From: Janthinobacterium sp.
GTDB lineage: Bacteria > Pseudomonadota > Gammaproteobacteria > Burkholderiales > Burkholderiaceae_D
Direction of reading: 5' to 3'
NCBI RefSeq assembly: GCF_009923995.1
Contig: NZ_RFSK01000005.1
Span: 107,131 to 171,130 of the forward strand
DNA: 64,000 nucleotides
The position numbers and the translations under genes are program-made. Shown here piece after piece: positions 1 to 8,101 of the stretch. The notes beneath the pieces are model-generated. The model did not search any database and was not told the origin of the DNA. It saw only the letters and a list, made by a program, of their open reading frames with translations. Numbering within the stretch: position 1 is the stretch's first letter; every line of letters starts with the position of its first letter.

Positions 1-99
1 AAGCCGCGAAGACATTCGGTGAGAATTGCGCCCCATCCCTCCTTCTATACTGGGCCCGCGCCTACGGCACGCATGCTTGCCGACATAAAGGGATGTGGC

Positions 100-720
100 A
101 TGAAAAAAACAGTGGCAATATTGTTGACTTCCGGCAGCGCACTCCTGGCTGGCTGCGGCGGTGAGGGCAGCGAAGCACGCAATTCCATGGCAGGCACGAT
201 CAGCAATGCGCCCGCCCTGGCGGCCTATGTGGGCACCTGGCAAACCCCATGCGACGGCCATGAGCGCCAGGTCCTGGTCGTCGCGCTGCAAGCCGATGGC
301 AGCGGCGCACTCGAACTGACGCCCGCCACCGAGACCTACCTCAAGGCCGGCTGCAGCGGCCCCGTGCTGGCCACGGAAACCCTGAGCGCGAAGATCGGCG
401 CGGTGCCGGACGGCGTGGCCGACATCGTGATCAAGTTGAGCGGCAGCGACGTCGCAGCCAGCGTGCGCATCGACAAGCTCACCCTGTCCATCCCCGCCTA
501 CACCTTCAACGTGGCGGGGCCGGGCGTGGAATACGTGATACATAATGACCAACAGCAACGGTGCACCGACCATGAAAGCGGCTCCACCTGCGTCGACGAC
601 GATGGCATGCACAAGGCATACACCATCGCCGGCGGCATGGTGTTGAGCAATAACAAGCTCTACACCGTCGTCTGGAACGGCAGCGACTACGTGCCCGACA
701 CATTGTATGTAAAACAGTAA
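100..720 (+). CDS. Putative outer-membrane-type lipoprotein, function unknown
   Basis: The 206-residue product starts MKKTVAILLTSGSALLAGC, a short lipoprotein signal ending in the lipobox LAGC, so it is probably lipidated and exported. I chose the ATG at 100 because the signal peptide begins there and AAAGGGA lies just upstream. The reading frame is open further upstream, but that part does not look like a signal peptide. The mature part is rich in Gly, Ala and Asp and contains several Cys (for example CSG, CTDHE, CVDDD) that could form disulfides. I recognise no enzyme motif. It stands alone; an imperfect GC-rich hairpin (732-757) follows the stop. Confidence 0.7.
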   Translation: MKKTVAILLTSGSALLAGCGGEGSEARNSMAGTISNAPALAAYVGTWQTPCDGHERQVLVVALQADGSGALELTPATETYLKAGCSGPVLATETLSAKIGAVPDGVADIVIKLSGSDVAASVRIDKLTLSIPAYTFNVAGPGVEYVIHNDQQQRCTDHESGSTCVDDDGMHKAYTIAGGMVLSNNKLYTVVWNGSDYVPDTLYVKQ

Positions 721-864
721 GCGCCGCCACTGCCGCAGGATCGCCCGGCCCTGCGGCCTCCTCTCGCGTCCCCGGCATTCGCCATTCTTGCATCGCGAAT
801 GTGCAGAAGCGAACATACATTGCAAAAGTAGAAAGCTATCCTGTTGAAAAAACAGGAGCTCGCC

Positions 865-1893
865 ATGTCGTCCACCGCCTTTTCCCTGCCGTCCAGCCTC
901 GCCCTGAACGCCCTGCTGCGGCCGCACGAGGATGATTTCTCCCCTGCCGCTGGCTTGCGGCGCCTGCTCGACGCGGGGCTGGACCGCTTGCCGCTGCCCG
1001 GCCATGGCGCCACCCTGCAGCGCTGGCAGGCGCTGGCCGCCGTGGCCGCCATCGACCTCTCCCTGCTCAAGCTGTACGAAGGCCATACCGATGCGCTGGC
1101 CATCCTGGCGGAAATCGACGGTCCCGGCGCGCCAGCCGGTAGCAGCTGGGGCGTCTGGTGCGCGGAAATGCCCGGCGCGCGCGTGAAGCTGCAGCAGATG
1201 GCCGACGGGCGCTACCTGCTCGATGGACGCAAGGCCTGGTGTTCCGGGGCAAGTAGCCTCAGCCATGCCTTGATCAGCTGCTGGAATGACGATGGCCAGG
1301 CTTGCCTGGCCTCCGTGGCCTTGGCGCAGCCCGGCGTGCACGTCACGGACGAAGGCTGGCACGCGGTGGGCATGGCGGCCTGCGCCAGCGTCGACGTGAC
1401 GTTTTCCGCCGCGCGCGTCTTTCCCGTCGGCGCGCCGGGCGCCTACCTGGAGCGGCCCGGCTTCTGGCACGGCGGCGCCGGCATCGCGGCCGCCTGGTAT
1501 GGCGCCGCCTGCGCCATCGCCAGCCACCTGCATGCGCGCGCCCAGCACGCCGCCCCCGATCCCGTGCGCCTGGCGCAACTGGGCCAGATCGACTGCGCGC
1601 TGCGCGCCGCCGGCGCCCTGCTGCGCGAAGGCGCGGCGGAAATCGACCGCCATCCGCAGCGCGATGCCATGGGCCTGGCCCTGCGCCTGCGCCTGGCGGT
1701 GGAAGACGCGGCGACCCTGGTGCTGCACCTGGCCACGCGCGCCCTGGGCGCCGGTCCGCTGTGCCGTGATGCGCGCTTTGCCCGCCTGGCGGCCGACCTG
1801 CCCGTGTTCCTGCGCCAGAGCCATGCCGAACGCGACCAGGCCGTGCTGGGCGGCATCGTCGCCGGTGCCGAAGACCATCCCTGGGCGCTCTGA
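865..1893 (+). CDS. Acyl-CoA dehydrogenase-like protein
   Basis: A 342-residue protein with the overall layout of acyl-CoA dehydrogenases: a helical N-terminal part, a middle beta part with the LDGRKAWCSGAS stretch typical of the flavin/substrate region, and a helical C-terminal part. It is shorter than standard dehydrogenases (about 380) and I cannot point to a clear catalytic Glu, so activity is unproven. The start is the ATG at 865, with AGGAG at 854-858; an in-frame TTG at 844 lacks a ribosome binding site. It is the first gene of a tight four-gene run in which the next start lies one base after its stop. The partners (deacetylase, methyltransferase, glycosyltransferase) suggest a role in making or modifying a small glycosylated or acylated product. 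Confidence 0.75.
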   Translation: MSSTAFSLPSSLALNALLRPHEDDFSPAAGLRRLLDAGLDRLPLPGHGATLQRWQALAAVAAIDLSLLKLYEGHTDALAILAEIDGPGAPAGSSWGVWCAEMPGARVKLQQMADGRYLLDGRKAWCSGASSLSHALISCWNDDGQACLASVALAQPGVHVTDEGWHAVGMAACASVDVTFSAARVFPVGAPGAYLERPGFWHGGAGIAAAWYGAACAIASHLHARAQHAAPDPVRLAQLGQIDCALRAAGALLREGAAEIDRHPQRDAMGLALRLRLAVEDAATLVLHLATRALGAGPLCRDARFARLAADLPVFLRQSHAERDQAVLGGIVAGAEDHPWAL

Positions 1894-1894
1894 C

Positions 1895-2665
1895 ATGTTC
1901 GCCCATCCCGACGCGCATGCGCGCACCCTCGAAGGCAGCGGCACGCCGGACCACGTCTGGCGCGCCTGGGCCGGCATGCACGACGTGCCCCTCATCGGCG
2001 CGGACGAACTGGTGCCGCCGGGGACGCGCGCCGTCATCGTCGCGCCCCATCCCGACGATGAAATCCTCGCCTGCGGCGGCCTGCTGCAGCTGCTGGCGGC
2101 GCAGGGCAGCGAGCTGCTGCTCGTCGCCGTCACGGACGGCGACGCCAGCCATCCCGGCTCGCCGCTGTGGCCGCGGGAGCGCCTGCGCCGCGTGCGTCCG
2201 CAGGAATCCGCGCGGGCGCTGCAAGCGCTGGGACTGGCGGCGCCGGCCTGGCTGCGCCTGGGCCTGCCCGATGGCGGCGTGGCGGGCATGACGCCGCAGC
2301 TGAGCGCCACCCTGGCCGCGCAGCTGCGTCACGGCGACCGGGTGCTGACCACCTGGCGCCTGGACGGCCACCCGGACCATGAAGCGTGCGGCTGGGCCTG
2401 CGCTTCGGCATGCTCGGCCAGCGGCGCCGCCCTGGTGGAAATGCCCGTCTGGGGCTGGCACTGGGCCGCGCCGGGCGATGCCCGCATCCCGTGGCACCGC
2501 GCGCGCCGCCTGCCGCTGTCGGCGGACGGGCTGCGGCGCAAGCGCGATGCCTTGCGCTGCTTCGCCAGCCAGATGCAGGACGACCCGTCGACGGGCCAGC
2601 CCGCCATCGTGGCCGGCGACGCCCTGGAGCGGCTGCTGCACGCCTGGGAGGTATATTTTTTATGA
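1895..2665 (+). CDS. PIG-L family deacetylase
   Basis: A 256-residue PIG-L/LmbE-like protein. The zinc-binding signature PHPDDE follows VIVA about 50 residues from the start, and a second metal motif HPDH (in DGHPDHEA) lies in the C-terminal half, as in GlcNAc-PI and mycothiol-type de-N-acetylases. Members remove an acetyl group from an N-acetylated sugar or related substrate; the substrate here is unknown. The ATG follows the upstream TGA by one base, and the stop overlaps the next gene's start (ATGA), so expression is translationally coupled. The neighbouring methyltransferase and glycosyltransferase support a sugar-modification pathway. Confidence 0.9.
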   Translation: MFAHPDAHARTLEGSGTPDHVWRAWAGMHDVPLIGADELVPPGTRAVIVAPHPDDEILACGGLLQLLAAQGSELLLVAVTDGDASHPGSPLWPRERLRRVRPQESARALQALGLAAPAWLRLGLPDGGVAGMTPQLSATLAAQLRHGDRVLTTWRLDGHPDHEACGWACASACSASGAALVEMPVWGWHWAAPGDARIPWHRARRLPLSADGLRRKRDALRCFASQMQDDPSTGQPAIVAGDALERLLHAWEVYFL

Positions 2666-3306
2666 ACGCGGCGGCCACCCCGGACGACCAGCGCGGCGCC
2701 TATTTCGAGCAGCTGTATTGCCAGGATGCCGATCCGTGGCTGGTGCGCCAGCGCTGGTATGAGGAGCGCAAGCGCGCCCTGTTGCTGGCCAGCCTGCCGC
2801 AGCGGCGCTACCGCCACGCGTATGAACCGGGCTGCGGCAACGGCGAGCTGACGGTGGAGCTGGCGCGCCGCTGCGACCGCGTGCTGGCCGCCGACCTGTC
2901 GGCCGAAGCGTTGCGGCTGGCGCGCCAGCGCCTGCTCGATGCGGCATGCGAGGCCAACGTCAGCCTCGTGCAGCACCGCCTGCCGCAGGACTGGCCGCGC
3001 ATCGCGCCCGGCGCAGAAAAATTCGACCTGGTCGTCCTCAGCGAGCTTGCGTATTACCTGTCGCCGCAGGAGCTGGCCCGCGTGGTCGAGCACAGCGTCG
3101 CCAGCCTGGCGCCGGGCGGCAGCATCGTCCTGTGCCACTGGCGTGCGCCGTTCGCGCAGCGCATTCTCTCGACCGTGCGCGCGCATGCCGCCTTCCAGGA
3201 TGCGCCCGGCCTGCACCGCGTGCTGCGGCACGAGGAGACCGACTTCCTGCTGGGAATCTGGTCGAACGATGCGCGCTCGGTGGCGCAGCGCGAGGGCTTC
3301 GCATGA
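2662..3306 (+). CDS. SAM-dependent methyltransferase (NodS-like)
   Basis: The 214-residue product has a class I methyltransferase fold: glycine-rich motif I in YEPGCGNGELT, an acidic residue after the second strand (VLAADLS), and a later VVLSELAYYL region. The N-terminal segment (YFEQLYCQDADPW followed by YEERKRALLL) resembles NodS-type N-methyltransferases, which act on the deacetylated amine of a chito-oligosaccharide. That would fit the PIG-L deacetylase immediately upstream, but the substrate is inferred. Its ATG overlaps the deacetylase stop, and its own stop overlaps the next start (ATGA), so the four genes form one operon. Confidence 0.88.
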   Translation: MNAAATPDDQRGAYFEQLYCQDADPWLVRQRWYEERKRALLLASLPQRRYRHAYEPGCGNGELTVELARRCDRVLAADLSAEALRLARQRLLDAACEANVSLVQHRLPQDWPRIAPGAEKFDLVVLSELAYYLSPQELARVVEHSVASLAPGGSIVLCHWRAPFAQRILSTVRAHAAFQDAPGLHRVLRHEETDFLLGIWSNDARSVAQREGFA

Positions 3307-4019
3307 TCGGCGTGGTGGTGCCCGTGCATGACGAGGAAGCCTGCCTGGGCGCCTGCCTCGACGCCCTGCGCGCCGCCGCCACCTGCCCCCGCCTGCGGGG
3401 CGAAGCGGTGTGCATCGTCATCGTCCTTGACGCCTGCCGCGACCAGTCGCAGCGCATCGTGCTGGCGCACGCCATGCAGGCGGACCTGCGCTGGCGCCTC
3501 GACTGCATCGCCATCGAGGCGCACAACGTGGGCGCCGCGCGCGCCGCCGGCGCCCGGCTGCTGCTGCAGCGGGGCGCACGCTGGCTGGCCTTCACCGATG
3601 CCGACACGCGCGTCTCGCCCACCTGGCTGAGCACCCAGCTGGCACTGGACGCCGATGCCGTCTGCGGCACGGTGGCGGTGGAGGACTGGTCGCCCCACGG
3701 TAGCAGGGCCGGCGCCCTGCGCGCGCATTTCGCGCAGACATACACGGACGCGGACGGCCACCGGCATGTCCACGGCGCCAATTTCGGCGTGCGCGCCAGC
3801 GCCTACCTGCGCGCCGGCGGCTTCGCGCCCCTGGCCTGCAGCGAAGACGTGGCCATGGTGGCCGCGCTGCAGGCCACTGGCGCGCACATCGCCTGGAGCG
3901 CCGCGCCGCGCGTCGTCACCAGCGCGCGCCGCCAGGCCCGGGCGCGGGGCGGTTTTGGCGATACCTTGCTGCAGGTGGTGGCGGCGCTGGACGCTGCCCC
4001 GCACCTGACGCTGACGTAG
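3303..4019 (+). CDS. Family 2-type glycosyltransferase
   Basis: A 238-residue GT-A glycosyltransferase. It begins MIGVVVPVHDEEACLGACL, the usual nucleotide-sugar-binding start of the GT2 family, and has the acidic metal-binding motif FTDADTR (the DxD equivalent). A conserved late segment runs HGANFGVRASAYLRAGGF, followed by SEDVAM, matching the GAN..R...Y...GGF and ED motifs of GT2 enzymes. No membrane segments are visible, so it is probably cytosolic or peripheral. It is the last gene of the coupled cluster and overlaps the methyltransferase by ATGA. The acceptor is unknown. Confidence 0.88.
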   Translation: MIGVVVPVHDEEACLGACLDALRAAATCPRLRGEAVCIVIVLDACRDQSQRIVLAHAMQADLRWRLDCIAIEAHNVGAARAAGARLLLQRGARWLAFTDADTRVSPTWLSTQLALDADAVCGTVAVEDWSPHGSRAGALRAHFAQTYTDADGHRHVHGANFGVRASAYLRAGGFAPLACSEDVAMVAALQATGAHIAWSAAPRVVTSARRQARARGGFGDTLLQVVAALDAAPHLTLT

Positions 4020-4028
4020 GCATCAGGC

Positions 4029-4069
4029 AAAAAAAAATCGCCGGAGCGGAAGTGCTTCCCGGTCCGGCG
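4029..4069 (-). terminator. Rho-independent terminator after the S9 peptidase gene
   Basis: Read on the minus strand, a GC-rich hairpin (CGCCGGA ... TCCGGCG) is followed by a run of about nine T. It lies about 140 bases beyond the peptidase stop and also between the two convergent transcription units. Confidence 0.8.
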
Positions 4070-4207
4070 GTCCGCCCTGGCCTGCTGCCATGCCGCCTGC
4101 TGCTGCAGCATGGCCGTCGGACCAGATACCGGCAGTATCCGGGCGTTGCCGGCCGGGCCCGGTTCACGGCTCAGGTCCGGTCCGTACAAGCCCGTGCAAC
4201 GTCACCT

Positions 4208-6220
4208 CTAGCGCATGGCCTCCGCCAGTCCCGGGGCAAACTCGGCGCCATGCTTGACTTGCGCGGTGGACGCCTTCAAGGTGGTGCCGATCGGTTCGGC
4301 GCGGCCATCGAGGCATTTGCCGAGGAAGTTTTCCGTCACCGCATTGAAGGCGATGTTGTTGACGGGCCGGGCGAAACCATGGCCTTCGTCGGGGAACAGC
4401 ACGTAGGTGACGGGAATATTCTTGGCCGCCATGGCTGCCACGATCTGGTCCGACTCGGCCACGTTGACGCGCGGGTCATTCGCTCCCTGGCCGATCAGCA
4501 GCGGGCGCTGGATGTTCTGCGCGAAGTTCAGCGGCGAGCGCTCCTTCAGCAGCGCCTTGCCCTCTTCCGTGGTCGGATCGCCCATGCGCTTGTAGAACTG
4601 CTGCTTGCCCGCTTCCCAGTAGGGCGGGATGGTTTGCAGCAAGGTGAACAGGTTGGACGGGCCGACGATATCGACGCCGCAGGCGAAGGTGGTGGGCGTG
4701 AACGCCATGCCGGCCAGGGTGGCGTAGCCGCCGTACGAGCCGCCCATGATGGCCACCTTGTCGGCCGTCGTCACGCCGCTCTTCACGGCCCATTGCACCG
4801 CGTCGAGCAGGTCGTCATGCATCTTGCGGCCCCACTGCAGGTCGCCGGCCGAGATGAACTGCTTGCCGAAACCCGTCGACCCCCGGTAGTTCACCGACAG
4901 CACGGCGTAGCCCCGGTTGGCCAGCCACTGGTGATAACCGTTGTAGCCGTAGGTGTCGCGCGCCCAGGGGCCGCCGTGCACCAGCAGCACCATCGGCACG
5001 GCGCGGGTGGCCTTGCCGCTGGCGTTCGCCTTCGATGCCTGCGGCAGGGTCAGGTAGGACACCAGCGTCAGGCCATCGCGCGCCTTGATTTCCTGCGGAT
5101 ACATGGGCACCAGCGGCGCGCCGACCAGTTCCGGCCGCGTGACGTACAGCTGCGTGAGCTTCTTGCTCTTGCGGTCATACAGCCAGCTTGACGCAGGCGC
5201 CGTGACGGCGTCGACGCCGACGAGCCACTTGTCGTCCGCTTCCGTGCGCGACGTCACGTTGAACTGGCCCTTGGTATGCTTTTTCAGGAAGGCCAGGTCG
5301 GCCTTCAGCTCGTCCGTCAGCGGCAGGTATTCCTGCTGCAGGTAGTCGACGGAATAGGCTTGCACGCGGCCCGTGCGCGTGTCGTACAGCGCATCGGCAA
5401 TGTCGGCGCGCGGGTCTTGCGCCACCACCGTGGTCTTGCCGCTGGCGACGTCCTGCGCCAGCAGCGCCGAGGTATTCCGGCCGCGCGAATCGGTCCAGTA
5501 CAGGGTCTTGCCGTCGACCGTAAAGGCCAGCGGCGCCGTCGTCTGCGAATCTTCCAGCCCCACTTCCGCCAGCGGCGCGCTCTCGACCTTGCCGTCCGTG
5601 ATGCGGAAATACTGCATGCCGCCGTCGGCCCGCGCCTTGCTGGCGATGCGCAGATTGAGCAGTTCATCGGCCAGGTAGCCGCCATAGCCGTCGTTCTGCT
5701 CCACCAGGGTCAGCTTGCCGCTGGCCAGGTCCAGGCTGTAGACGTCATGCCAGCGCGCGTCACGGTTATTGATGCCGATCAAGATACGGTCCTTGACCTT
5801 GCTGCTGATCTGGATCACGCGCACGCGGGTCTTCTCGAAGGGCGTGTAATTGATCTGCTTGCCGGTGGCCACATTCACGCCGTACAGCAGGAAATTTTCA
5901 TCCCCGCCCTTGTCCTGGATGTACAGCAAGGTCGTCGAATCGGGCGACCAGAAGCTGCTGCGGATGGGCCGTACCTTTTCATCCGTCAGCGGACGCGCCT
6001 GCGCCAGGTCGCTGGACGGCGCCACCCACACATTGAGCACGCCGTCGCGCGGCGCGATCCACGACAGCCACTTGCCGTCAGGACTGATGCGCCCGCCGGA
6101 CTTGCTGGGATTGCCAAAGATCTTCGCCCGCTCGATCAGCGGCGTATCGTTGACTGGGGCTTGGGCGTGGGCCGGCAGTACGCTGGCAAACAACAGGGCA
6201 GGCAGGGCATAGCGAATCAT
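4208..6220 (-). CDS. Secreted S9 family prolyl oligopeptidase-type peptidase
   Basis: A 670-residue serine peptidase. Residues 1-20 (MIRYALPALLFASVLPAHAQA) are a cleavable signal peptide, so it acts in the periplasm or outside the cell. The N-terminal two thirds carry WD/propeller-like repeats (for example FWSPDSTTLLYI), and the C-terminal third is the alpha/beta hydrolase: nucleophile GGSYGG, Asp in GANDPRVN, His in DEGHGF. Family members cleave short peptides, often acylaminoacyl or dipeptidyl types. The start at 6220 is supported by GAGGTG a few bases upstream. The gene stands alone, with a terminator at its 3' side. Confidence 0.92.
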   Translation of the reverse strand: MIRYALPALLFASVLPAHAQAPVNDTPLIERAKIFGNPSKSGGRISPDGKWLSWIAPRDGVLNVWVAPSSDLAQARPLTDEKVRPIRSSFWSPDSTTLLYIQDKGGDENFLLYGVNVATGKQINYTPFEKTRVRVIQISSKVKDRILIGINNRDARWHDVYSLDLASGKLTLVEQNDGYGGYLADELLNLRIASKARADGGMQYFRITDGKVESAPLAEVGLEDSQTTAPLAFTVDGKTLYWTDSRGRNTSALLAQDVASGKTTVVAQDPRADIADALYDTRTGRVQAYSVDYLQQEYLPLTDELKADLAFLKKHTKGQFNVTSRTEADDKWLVGVDAVTAPASSWLYDRKSKKLTQLYVTRPELVGAPLVPMYPQEIKARDGLTLVSYLTLPQASKANASGKATRAVPMVLLVHGGPWARDTYGYNGYHQWLANRGYAVLSVNYRGSTGFGKQFISAGDLQWGRKMHDDLLDAVQWAVKSGVTTADKVAIMGGSYGGYATLAGMAFTPTTFACGVDIVGPSNLFTLLQTIPPYWEAGKQQFYKRMGDPTTEEGKALLKERSPLNFAQNIQRPLLIGQGANDPRVNVAESDQIVAAMAAKNIPVTYVLFPDEGHGFARPVNNIAFNAVTENFLGKCLDGRAEPIGTTLKASTAQVKHGAEFAPGLAEAMR

Positions 6221-6415
6221 GGACACCTCATGGTTGTTGAATGAAGGGAAAACATAATAATTGTGCACGTGCCAGCACATGATAGGCGAAAGCCATGTTG
6301 CCAGGTTGATTACGGCGATGAAGGACGAAAATCGGGGGATGGACGGGAAGAAACGGGGAATGGAACGCGGTGCAGGTCAGGCGACAGCCGGCGCGCGGCA
6401 GGCGTGACCGGACGG

Positions 6416-6448
6416 AGAAAAGAAAAAGGCCACTCCGCAGAGTGGCCT
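6416..6448 (-). terminator. Original tRNA-Pro terminator, now separated from its tRNA
   Basis: On the minus strand AGGCCACTC, a CGCA loop and GAGTGGCCT form a perfect 9-bp stem followed by a T-rich tract. It lies 12 bases outside the left attachment repeat, where the terminator of the tRNA-Pro gene would be in the uninterrupted chromosome. Confidence 0.75.
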
Positions 6449-6459
6449 GAATCCTTGAA

Positions 6460-6512
6460 TCTAATGGTCGGGGCGAGAAGATTCGAACTTCCGACCCCAT
6501 GCACCCCATGCA
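6460..6512. repeat. attL: 53-bp direct repeat, 3' part of tRNA-Pro
   Basis: Identical over 53 bases to 33985-34037. Positions 6465-6512 are the last 48 bases of a tRNA-Pro gene (CCA end, T arm, variable loop and most of the anticodon arm) with no 5' half, so this copy is a non-functional fragment. The tyrosine integrase starts 166 bases inside it. This marks the left junction of the island. Confidence 0.93.
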
Positions 6513-6533
6513 AGTATTCAATCAACTCAACGA

Positions 6534-6562
6534 AATTCATCCACTTTTTTGTGTGCTATAAT
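6534..6562 (+). promoter_or_regulatory. Candidate extended -10 promoter for the integrase
   Basis: TGCTATAAT at 6554-6562 is a perfect extended -10 element; the -35 region is weak. It reads toward the integrase about 115 bases downstream, with the 6640-6661 palindrome between them. Confidence 0.45.
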
Positions 6563-6639
6563 TCCCTTTATATTCAATAAGTTAAAAGACATTTTTGTAT
6601 CACGGATGTTCAGCCTGTTTCAACTGCTGCCATGAACTC

Positions 6640-6661
6640 TGTGTACATTAAAGTGTACACA
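6640..6661. promoter_or_regulatory. TGTGTACA inverted repeat upstream of the integrase
   Basis: TGTGTACA, a 6-base spacer, then TGTACACA form a 22-bp interrupted palindrome 17 bases before the integrase ATG. The same sequence motif occurs in the hairpin at 33918-33947 near the other island end. It may be an operator for integrase expression or a recombination-directionality/arm-type site; which one is unknown. Confidence 0.5.
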
Positions 6662-6678
6662 ATGATGAGGATCATGGT

Positions 6679-7914
6679 ATGGCACTGAACGATAAGCTAC
6701 TGCGAAACCTAAAGGCACGAGACGCCCGCTATGAAGTTGCAGACGCAGGAGGCTTGAGCGTCCGCGTAACGGCGACTGGCACGATCACTTTTCAGTATCG
6801 ATTCCGGATAGAGGGTAAACAGCACCGTATGGACTTCGGCAACTACCCCGACCTTTCGTTAGCTGACGCCCGAGAACTTCATCGCAACGCTCGCAACAAG
6901 CTCGCCCTAGGCACTAATCCGATCGAAGAAAAACGAGTTCTAGAAGTAACGGAGCGTAGATCGCTTACAGTAGCCGAACTGGTAGAAGACTTCATGAAGA
7001 AGGAAATCCGAGTGACCCGCAAGCGTCCACTGTATGCAGAAGAAATACTTAACAAGAACGTAGTTAGCGTGCTTGGCAAGAAGAAGGCAAAGGATGTGTC
7101 CAGACGCGACATTGTTGAAATGCTGGAGGCCGTTGTCGCCCGGGGGTCTCCGGTGATGGCAAATCGAACTGGCTCAATCACAAAACAGATGTTCAGTTTT
7201 GCTCAAACGCGTGGCTATCTTGAAAACAATCCTTGCTCTAACATCACAAGAACAAGCATCGGCGGTCAGGAAAAGCCCAAGGAATATTTCCTTACCTATC
7301 AGGAGATATGGAAATTTTGGCATGGAATCGAAAAAGCAAACTTTAGCGAGTCCCTCAAGATTGCATTGAAAATCTTACTGACAACGGGGCAACGTCGATG
7401 CGAAATTATCTATGGGGAATGGGCGCAAATCGACTTCCTAAAGGAACGCTGGATCATCCCCGTTTCGCTTTCAAAAAACGGAAAGGAACACGTTGTTCAT
7501 CTTGCGCCCATGGCAATCGAACTCTTCAAGCTACTTAAGAGCTACTCCGGTGATAGCAAGTATCTAGTTCCCTCACCAGTCCTTGAAGAAGATGTGCCGA
7601 TAAGTGAACGCGCAATCAATAGAGCAGTAGCACGCAATCGAGATGAACTCGGATTGAAAGACTTATCCCCTCACGTGCTTCGGCATACCTTTAGTACAAA
7701 ACTGAGCGGATTAGGCGTAGCTCCTCACGTTATTGAGAAACTGCTAAACCATCAGCTTGGGGGAATGTTTGCCGTCTACAACCATCATCCTTACTATGCA
7801 GAACGCAAAGCCGCACTTCTACTCTGGTCAAGTAAATTGGAGGAAATTCTGGCTGCGAAAACAATAGATAGTGTAATTGAAGAACCGGACTTATTTGACG
7901 ACTCCCCCTCCTAA
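6679..7914 (+). CDS. int: Tyrosine recombinase/integrase (P4 type)
   Basis: A 411-residue integrase with an N-terminal arm-binding DUF4102-type domain (LSVRVTATGTITFQYRF, then GNYPDLSLADAR) of about 80 residues, a SAM-like core-binding domain, and a C-terminal catalytic domain. The catalytic residues are visible: R239 in TTGQRRCE, H332 and R335 in HVLRHTF, H358 in LLNHQLGG and Y367 in AVYNHH. It should integrate and excise the island at tRNA-Pro(GGG), using the 53-bp repeats. It sits just inside attL and reads inward, as in many P4-like islands. The frame is intact, so the island may still be mobile. No obvious excisionase lies next to it. Confidence 0.96.
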   Translation: MALNDKLLRNLKARDARYEVADAGGLSVRVTATGTITFQYRFRIEGKQHRMDFGNYPDLSLADARELHRNARNKLALGTNPIEEKRVLEVTERRSLTVAELVEDFMKKEIRVTRKRPLYAEEILNKNVVSVLGKKKAKDVSRRDIVEMLEAVVARGSPVMANRTGSITKQMFSFAQTRGYLENNPCSNITRTSIGGQEKPKEYFLTYQEIWKFWHGIEKANFSESLKIALKILLTTGQRRCEIIYGEWAQIDFLKERWIIPVSLSKNGKEHVVHLAPMAIELFKLLKSYSGDSKYLVPSPVLEEDVPISERAINRAVARNRDELGLKDLSPHVLRHTFSTKLSGLGVAPHVIEKLLNHQLGGMFAVYNHHPYYAERKAALLLWSSKLEEILAAKTIDSVIEEPDLFDDSPS

Positions 7915-7924
7915 AGTAACGTCT

Positions 7925-7965
7925 CCTGCCCTTATCAAGGCAACACTTACCATGACAAGGGCAGG
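7925..7965. terminator. Possible hairpin terminator after the integrase
   Basis: CCTGCCCTT and AAGGGCAGG form a perfect 9-bp stem with a 23-base loop, ten bases after the integrase stop. There is no T tract, so it may be only a stabilising 3' structure. Confidence 0.35.
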
Positions 7966-8101
7966 AAGAGCCCTCATTCCTCAATGCAGCTACTTAGATA
8001 GTTTACGATGACTTGCAAGATAAGTTACAATTAATCAACACGCACGTTCGGAGTACAGGGCGCCACACCCGGCTAAAAAATGAAAAAGAGGCAAATATAA
8101 A

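Noticed and set aside
6465..6512. Second tRNA-Pro gene at the left junction
   Set aside because: Only the 3' 48 bases are present; the D arm and 5' acceptor strand are missing, so it is an attachment-site fragment.
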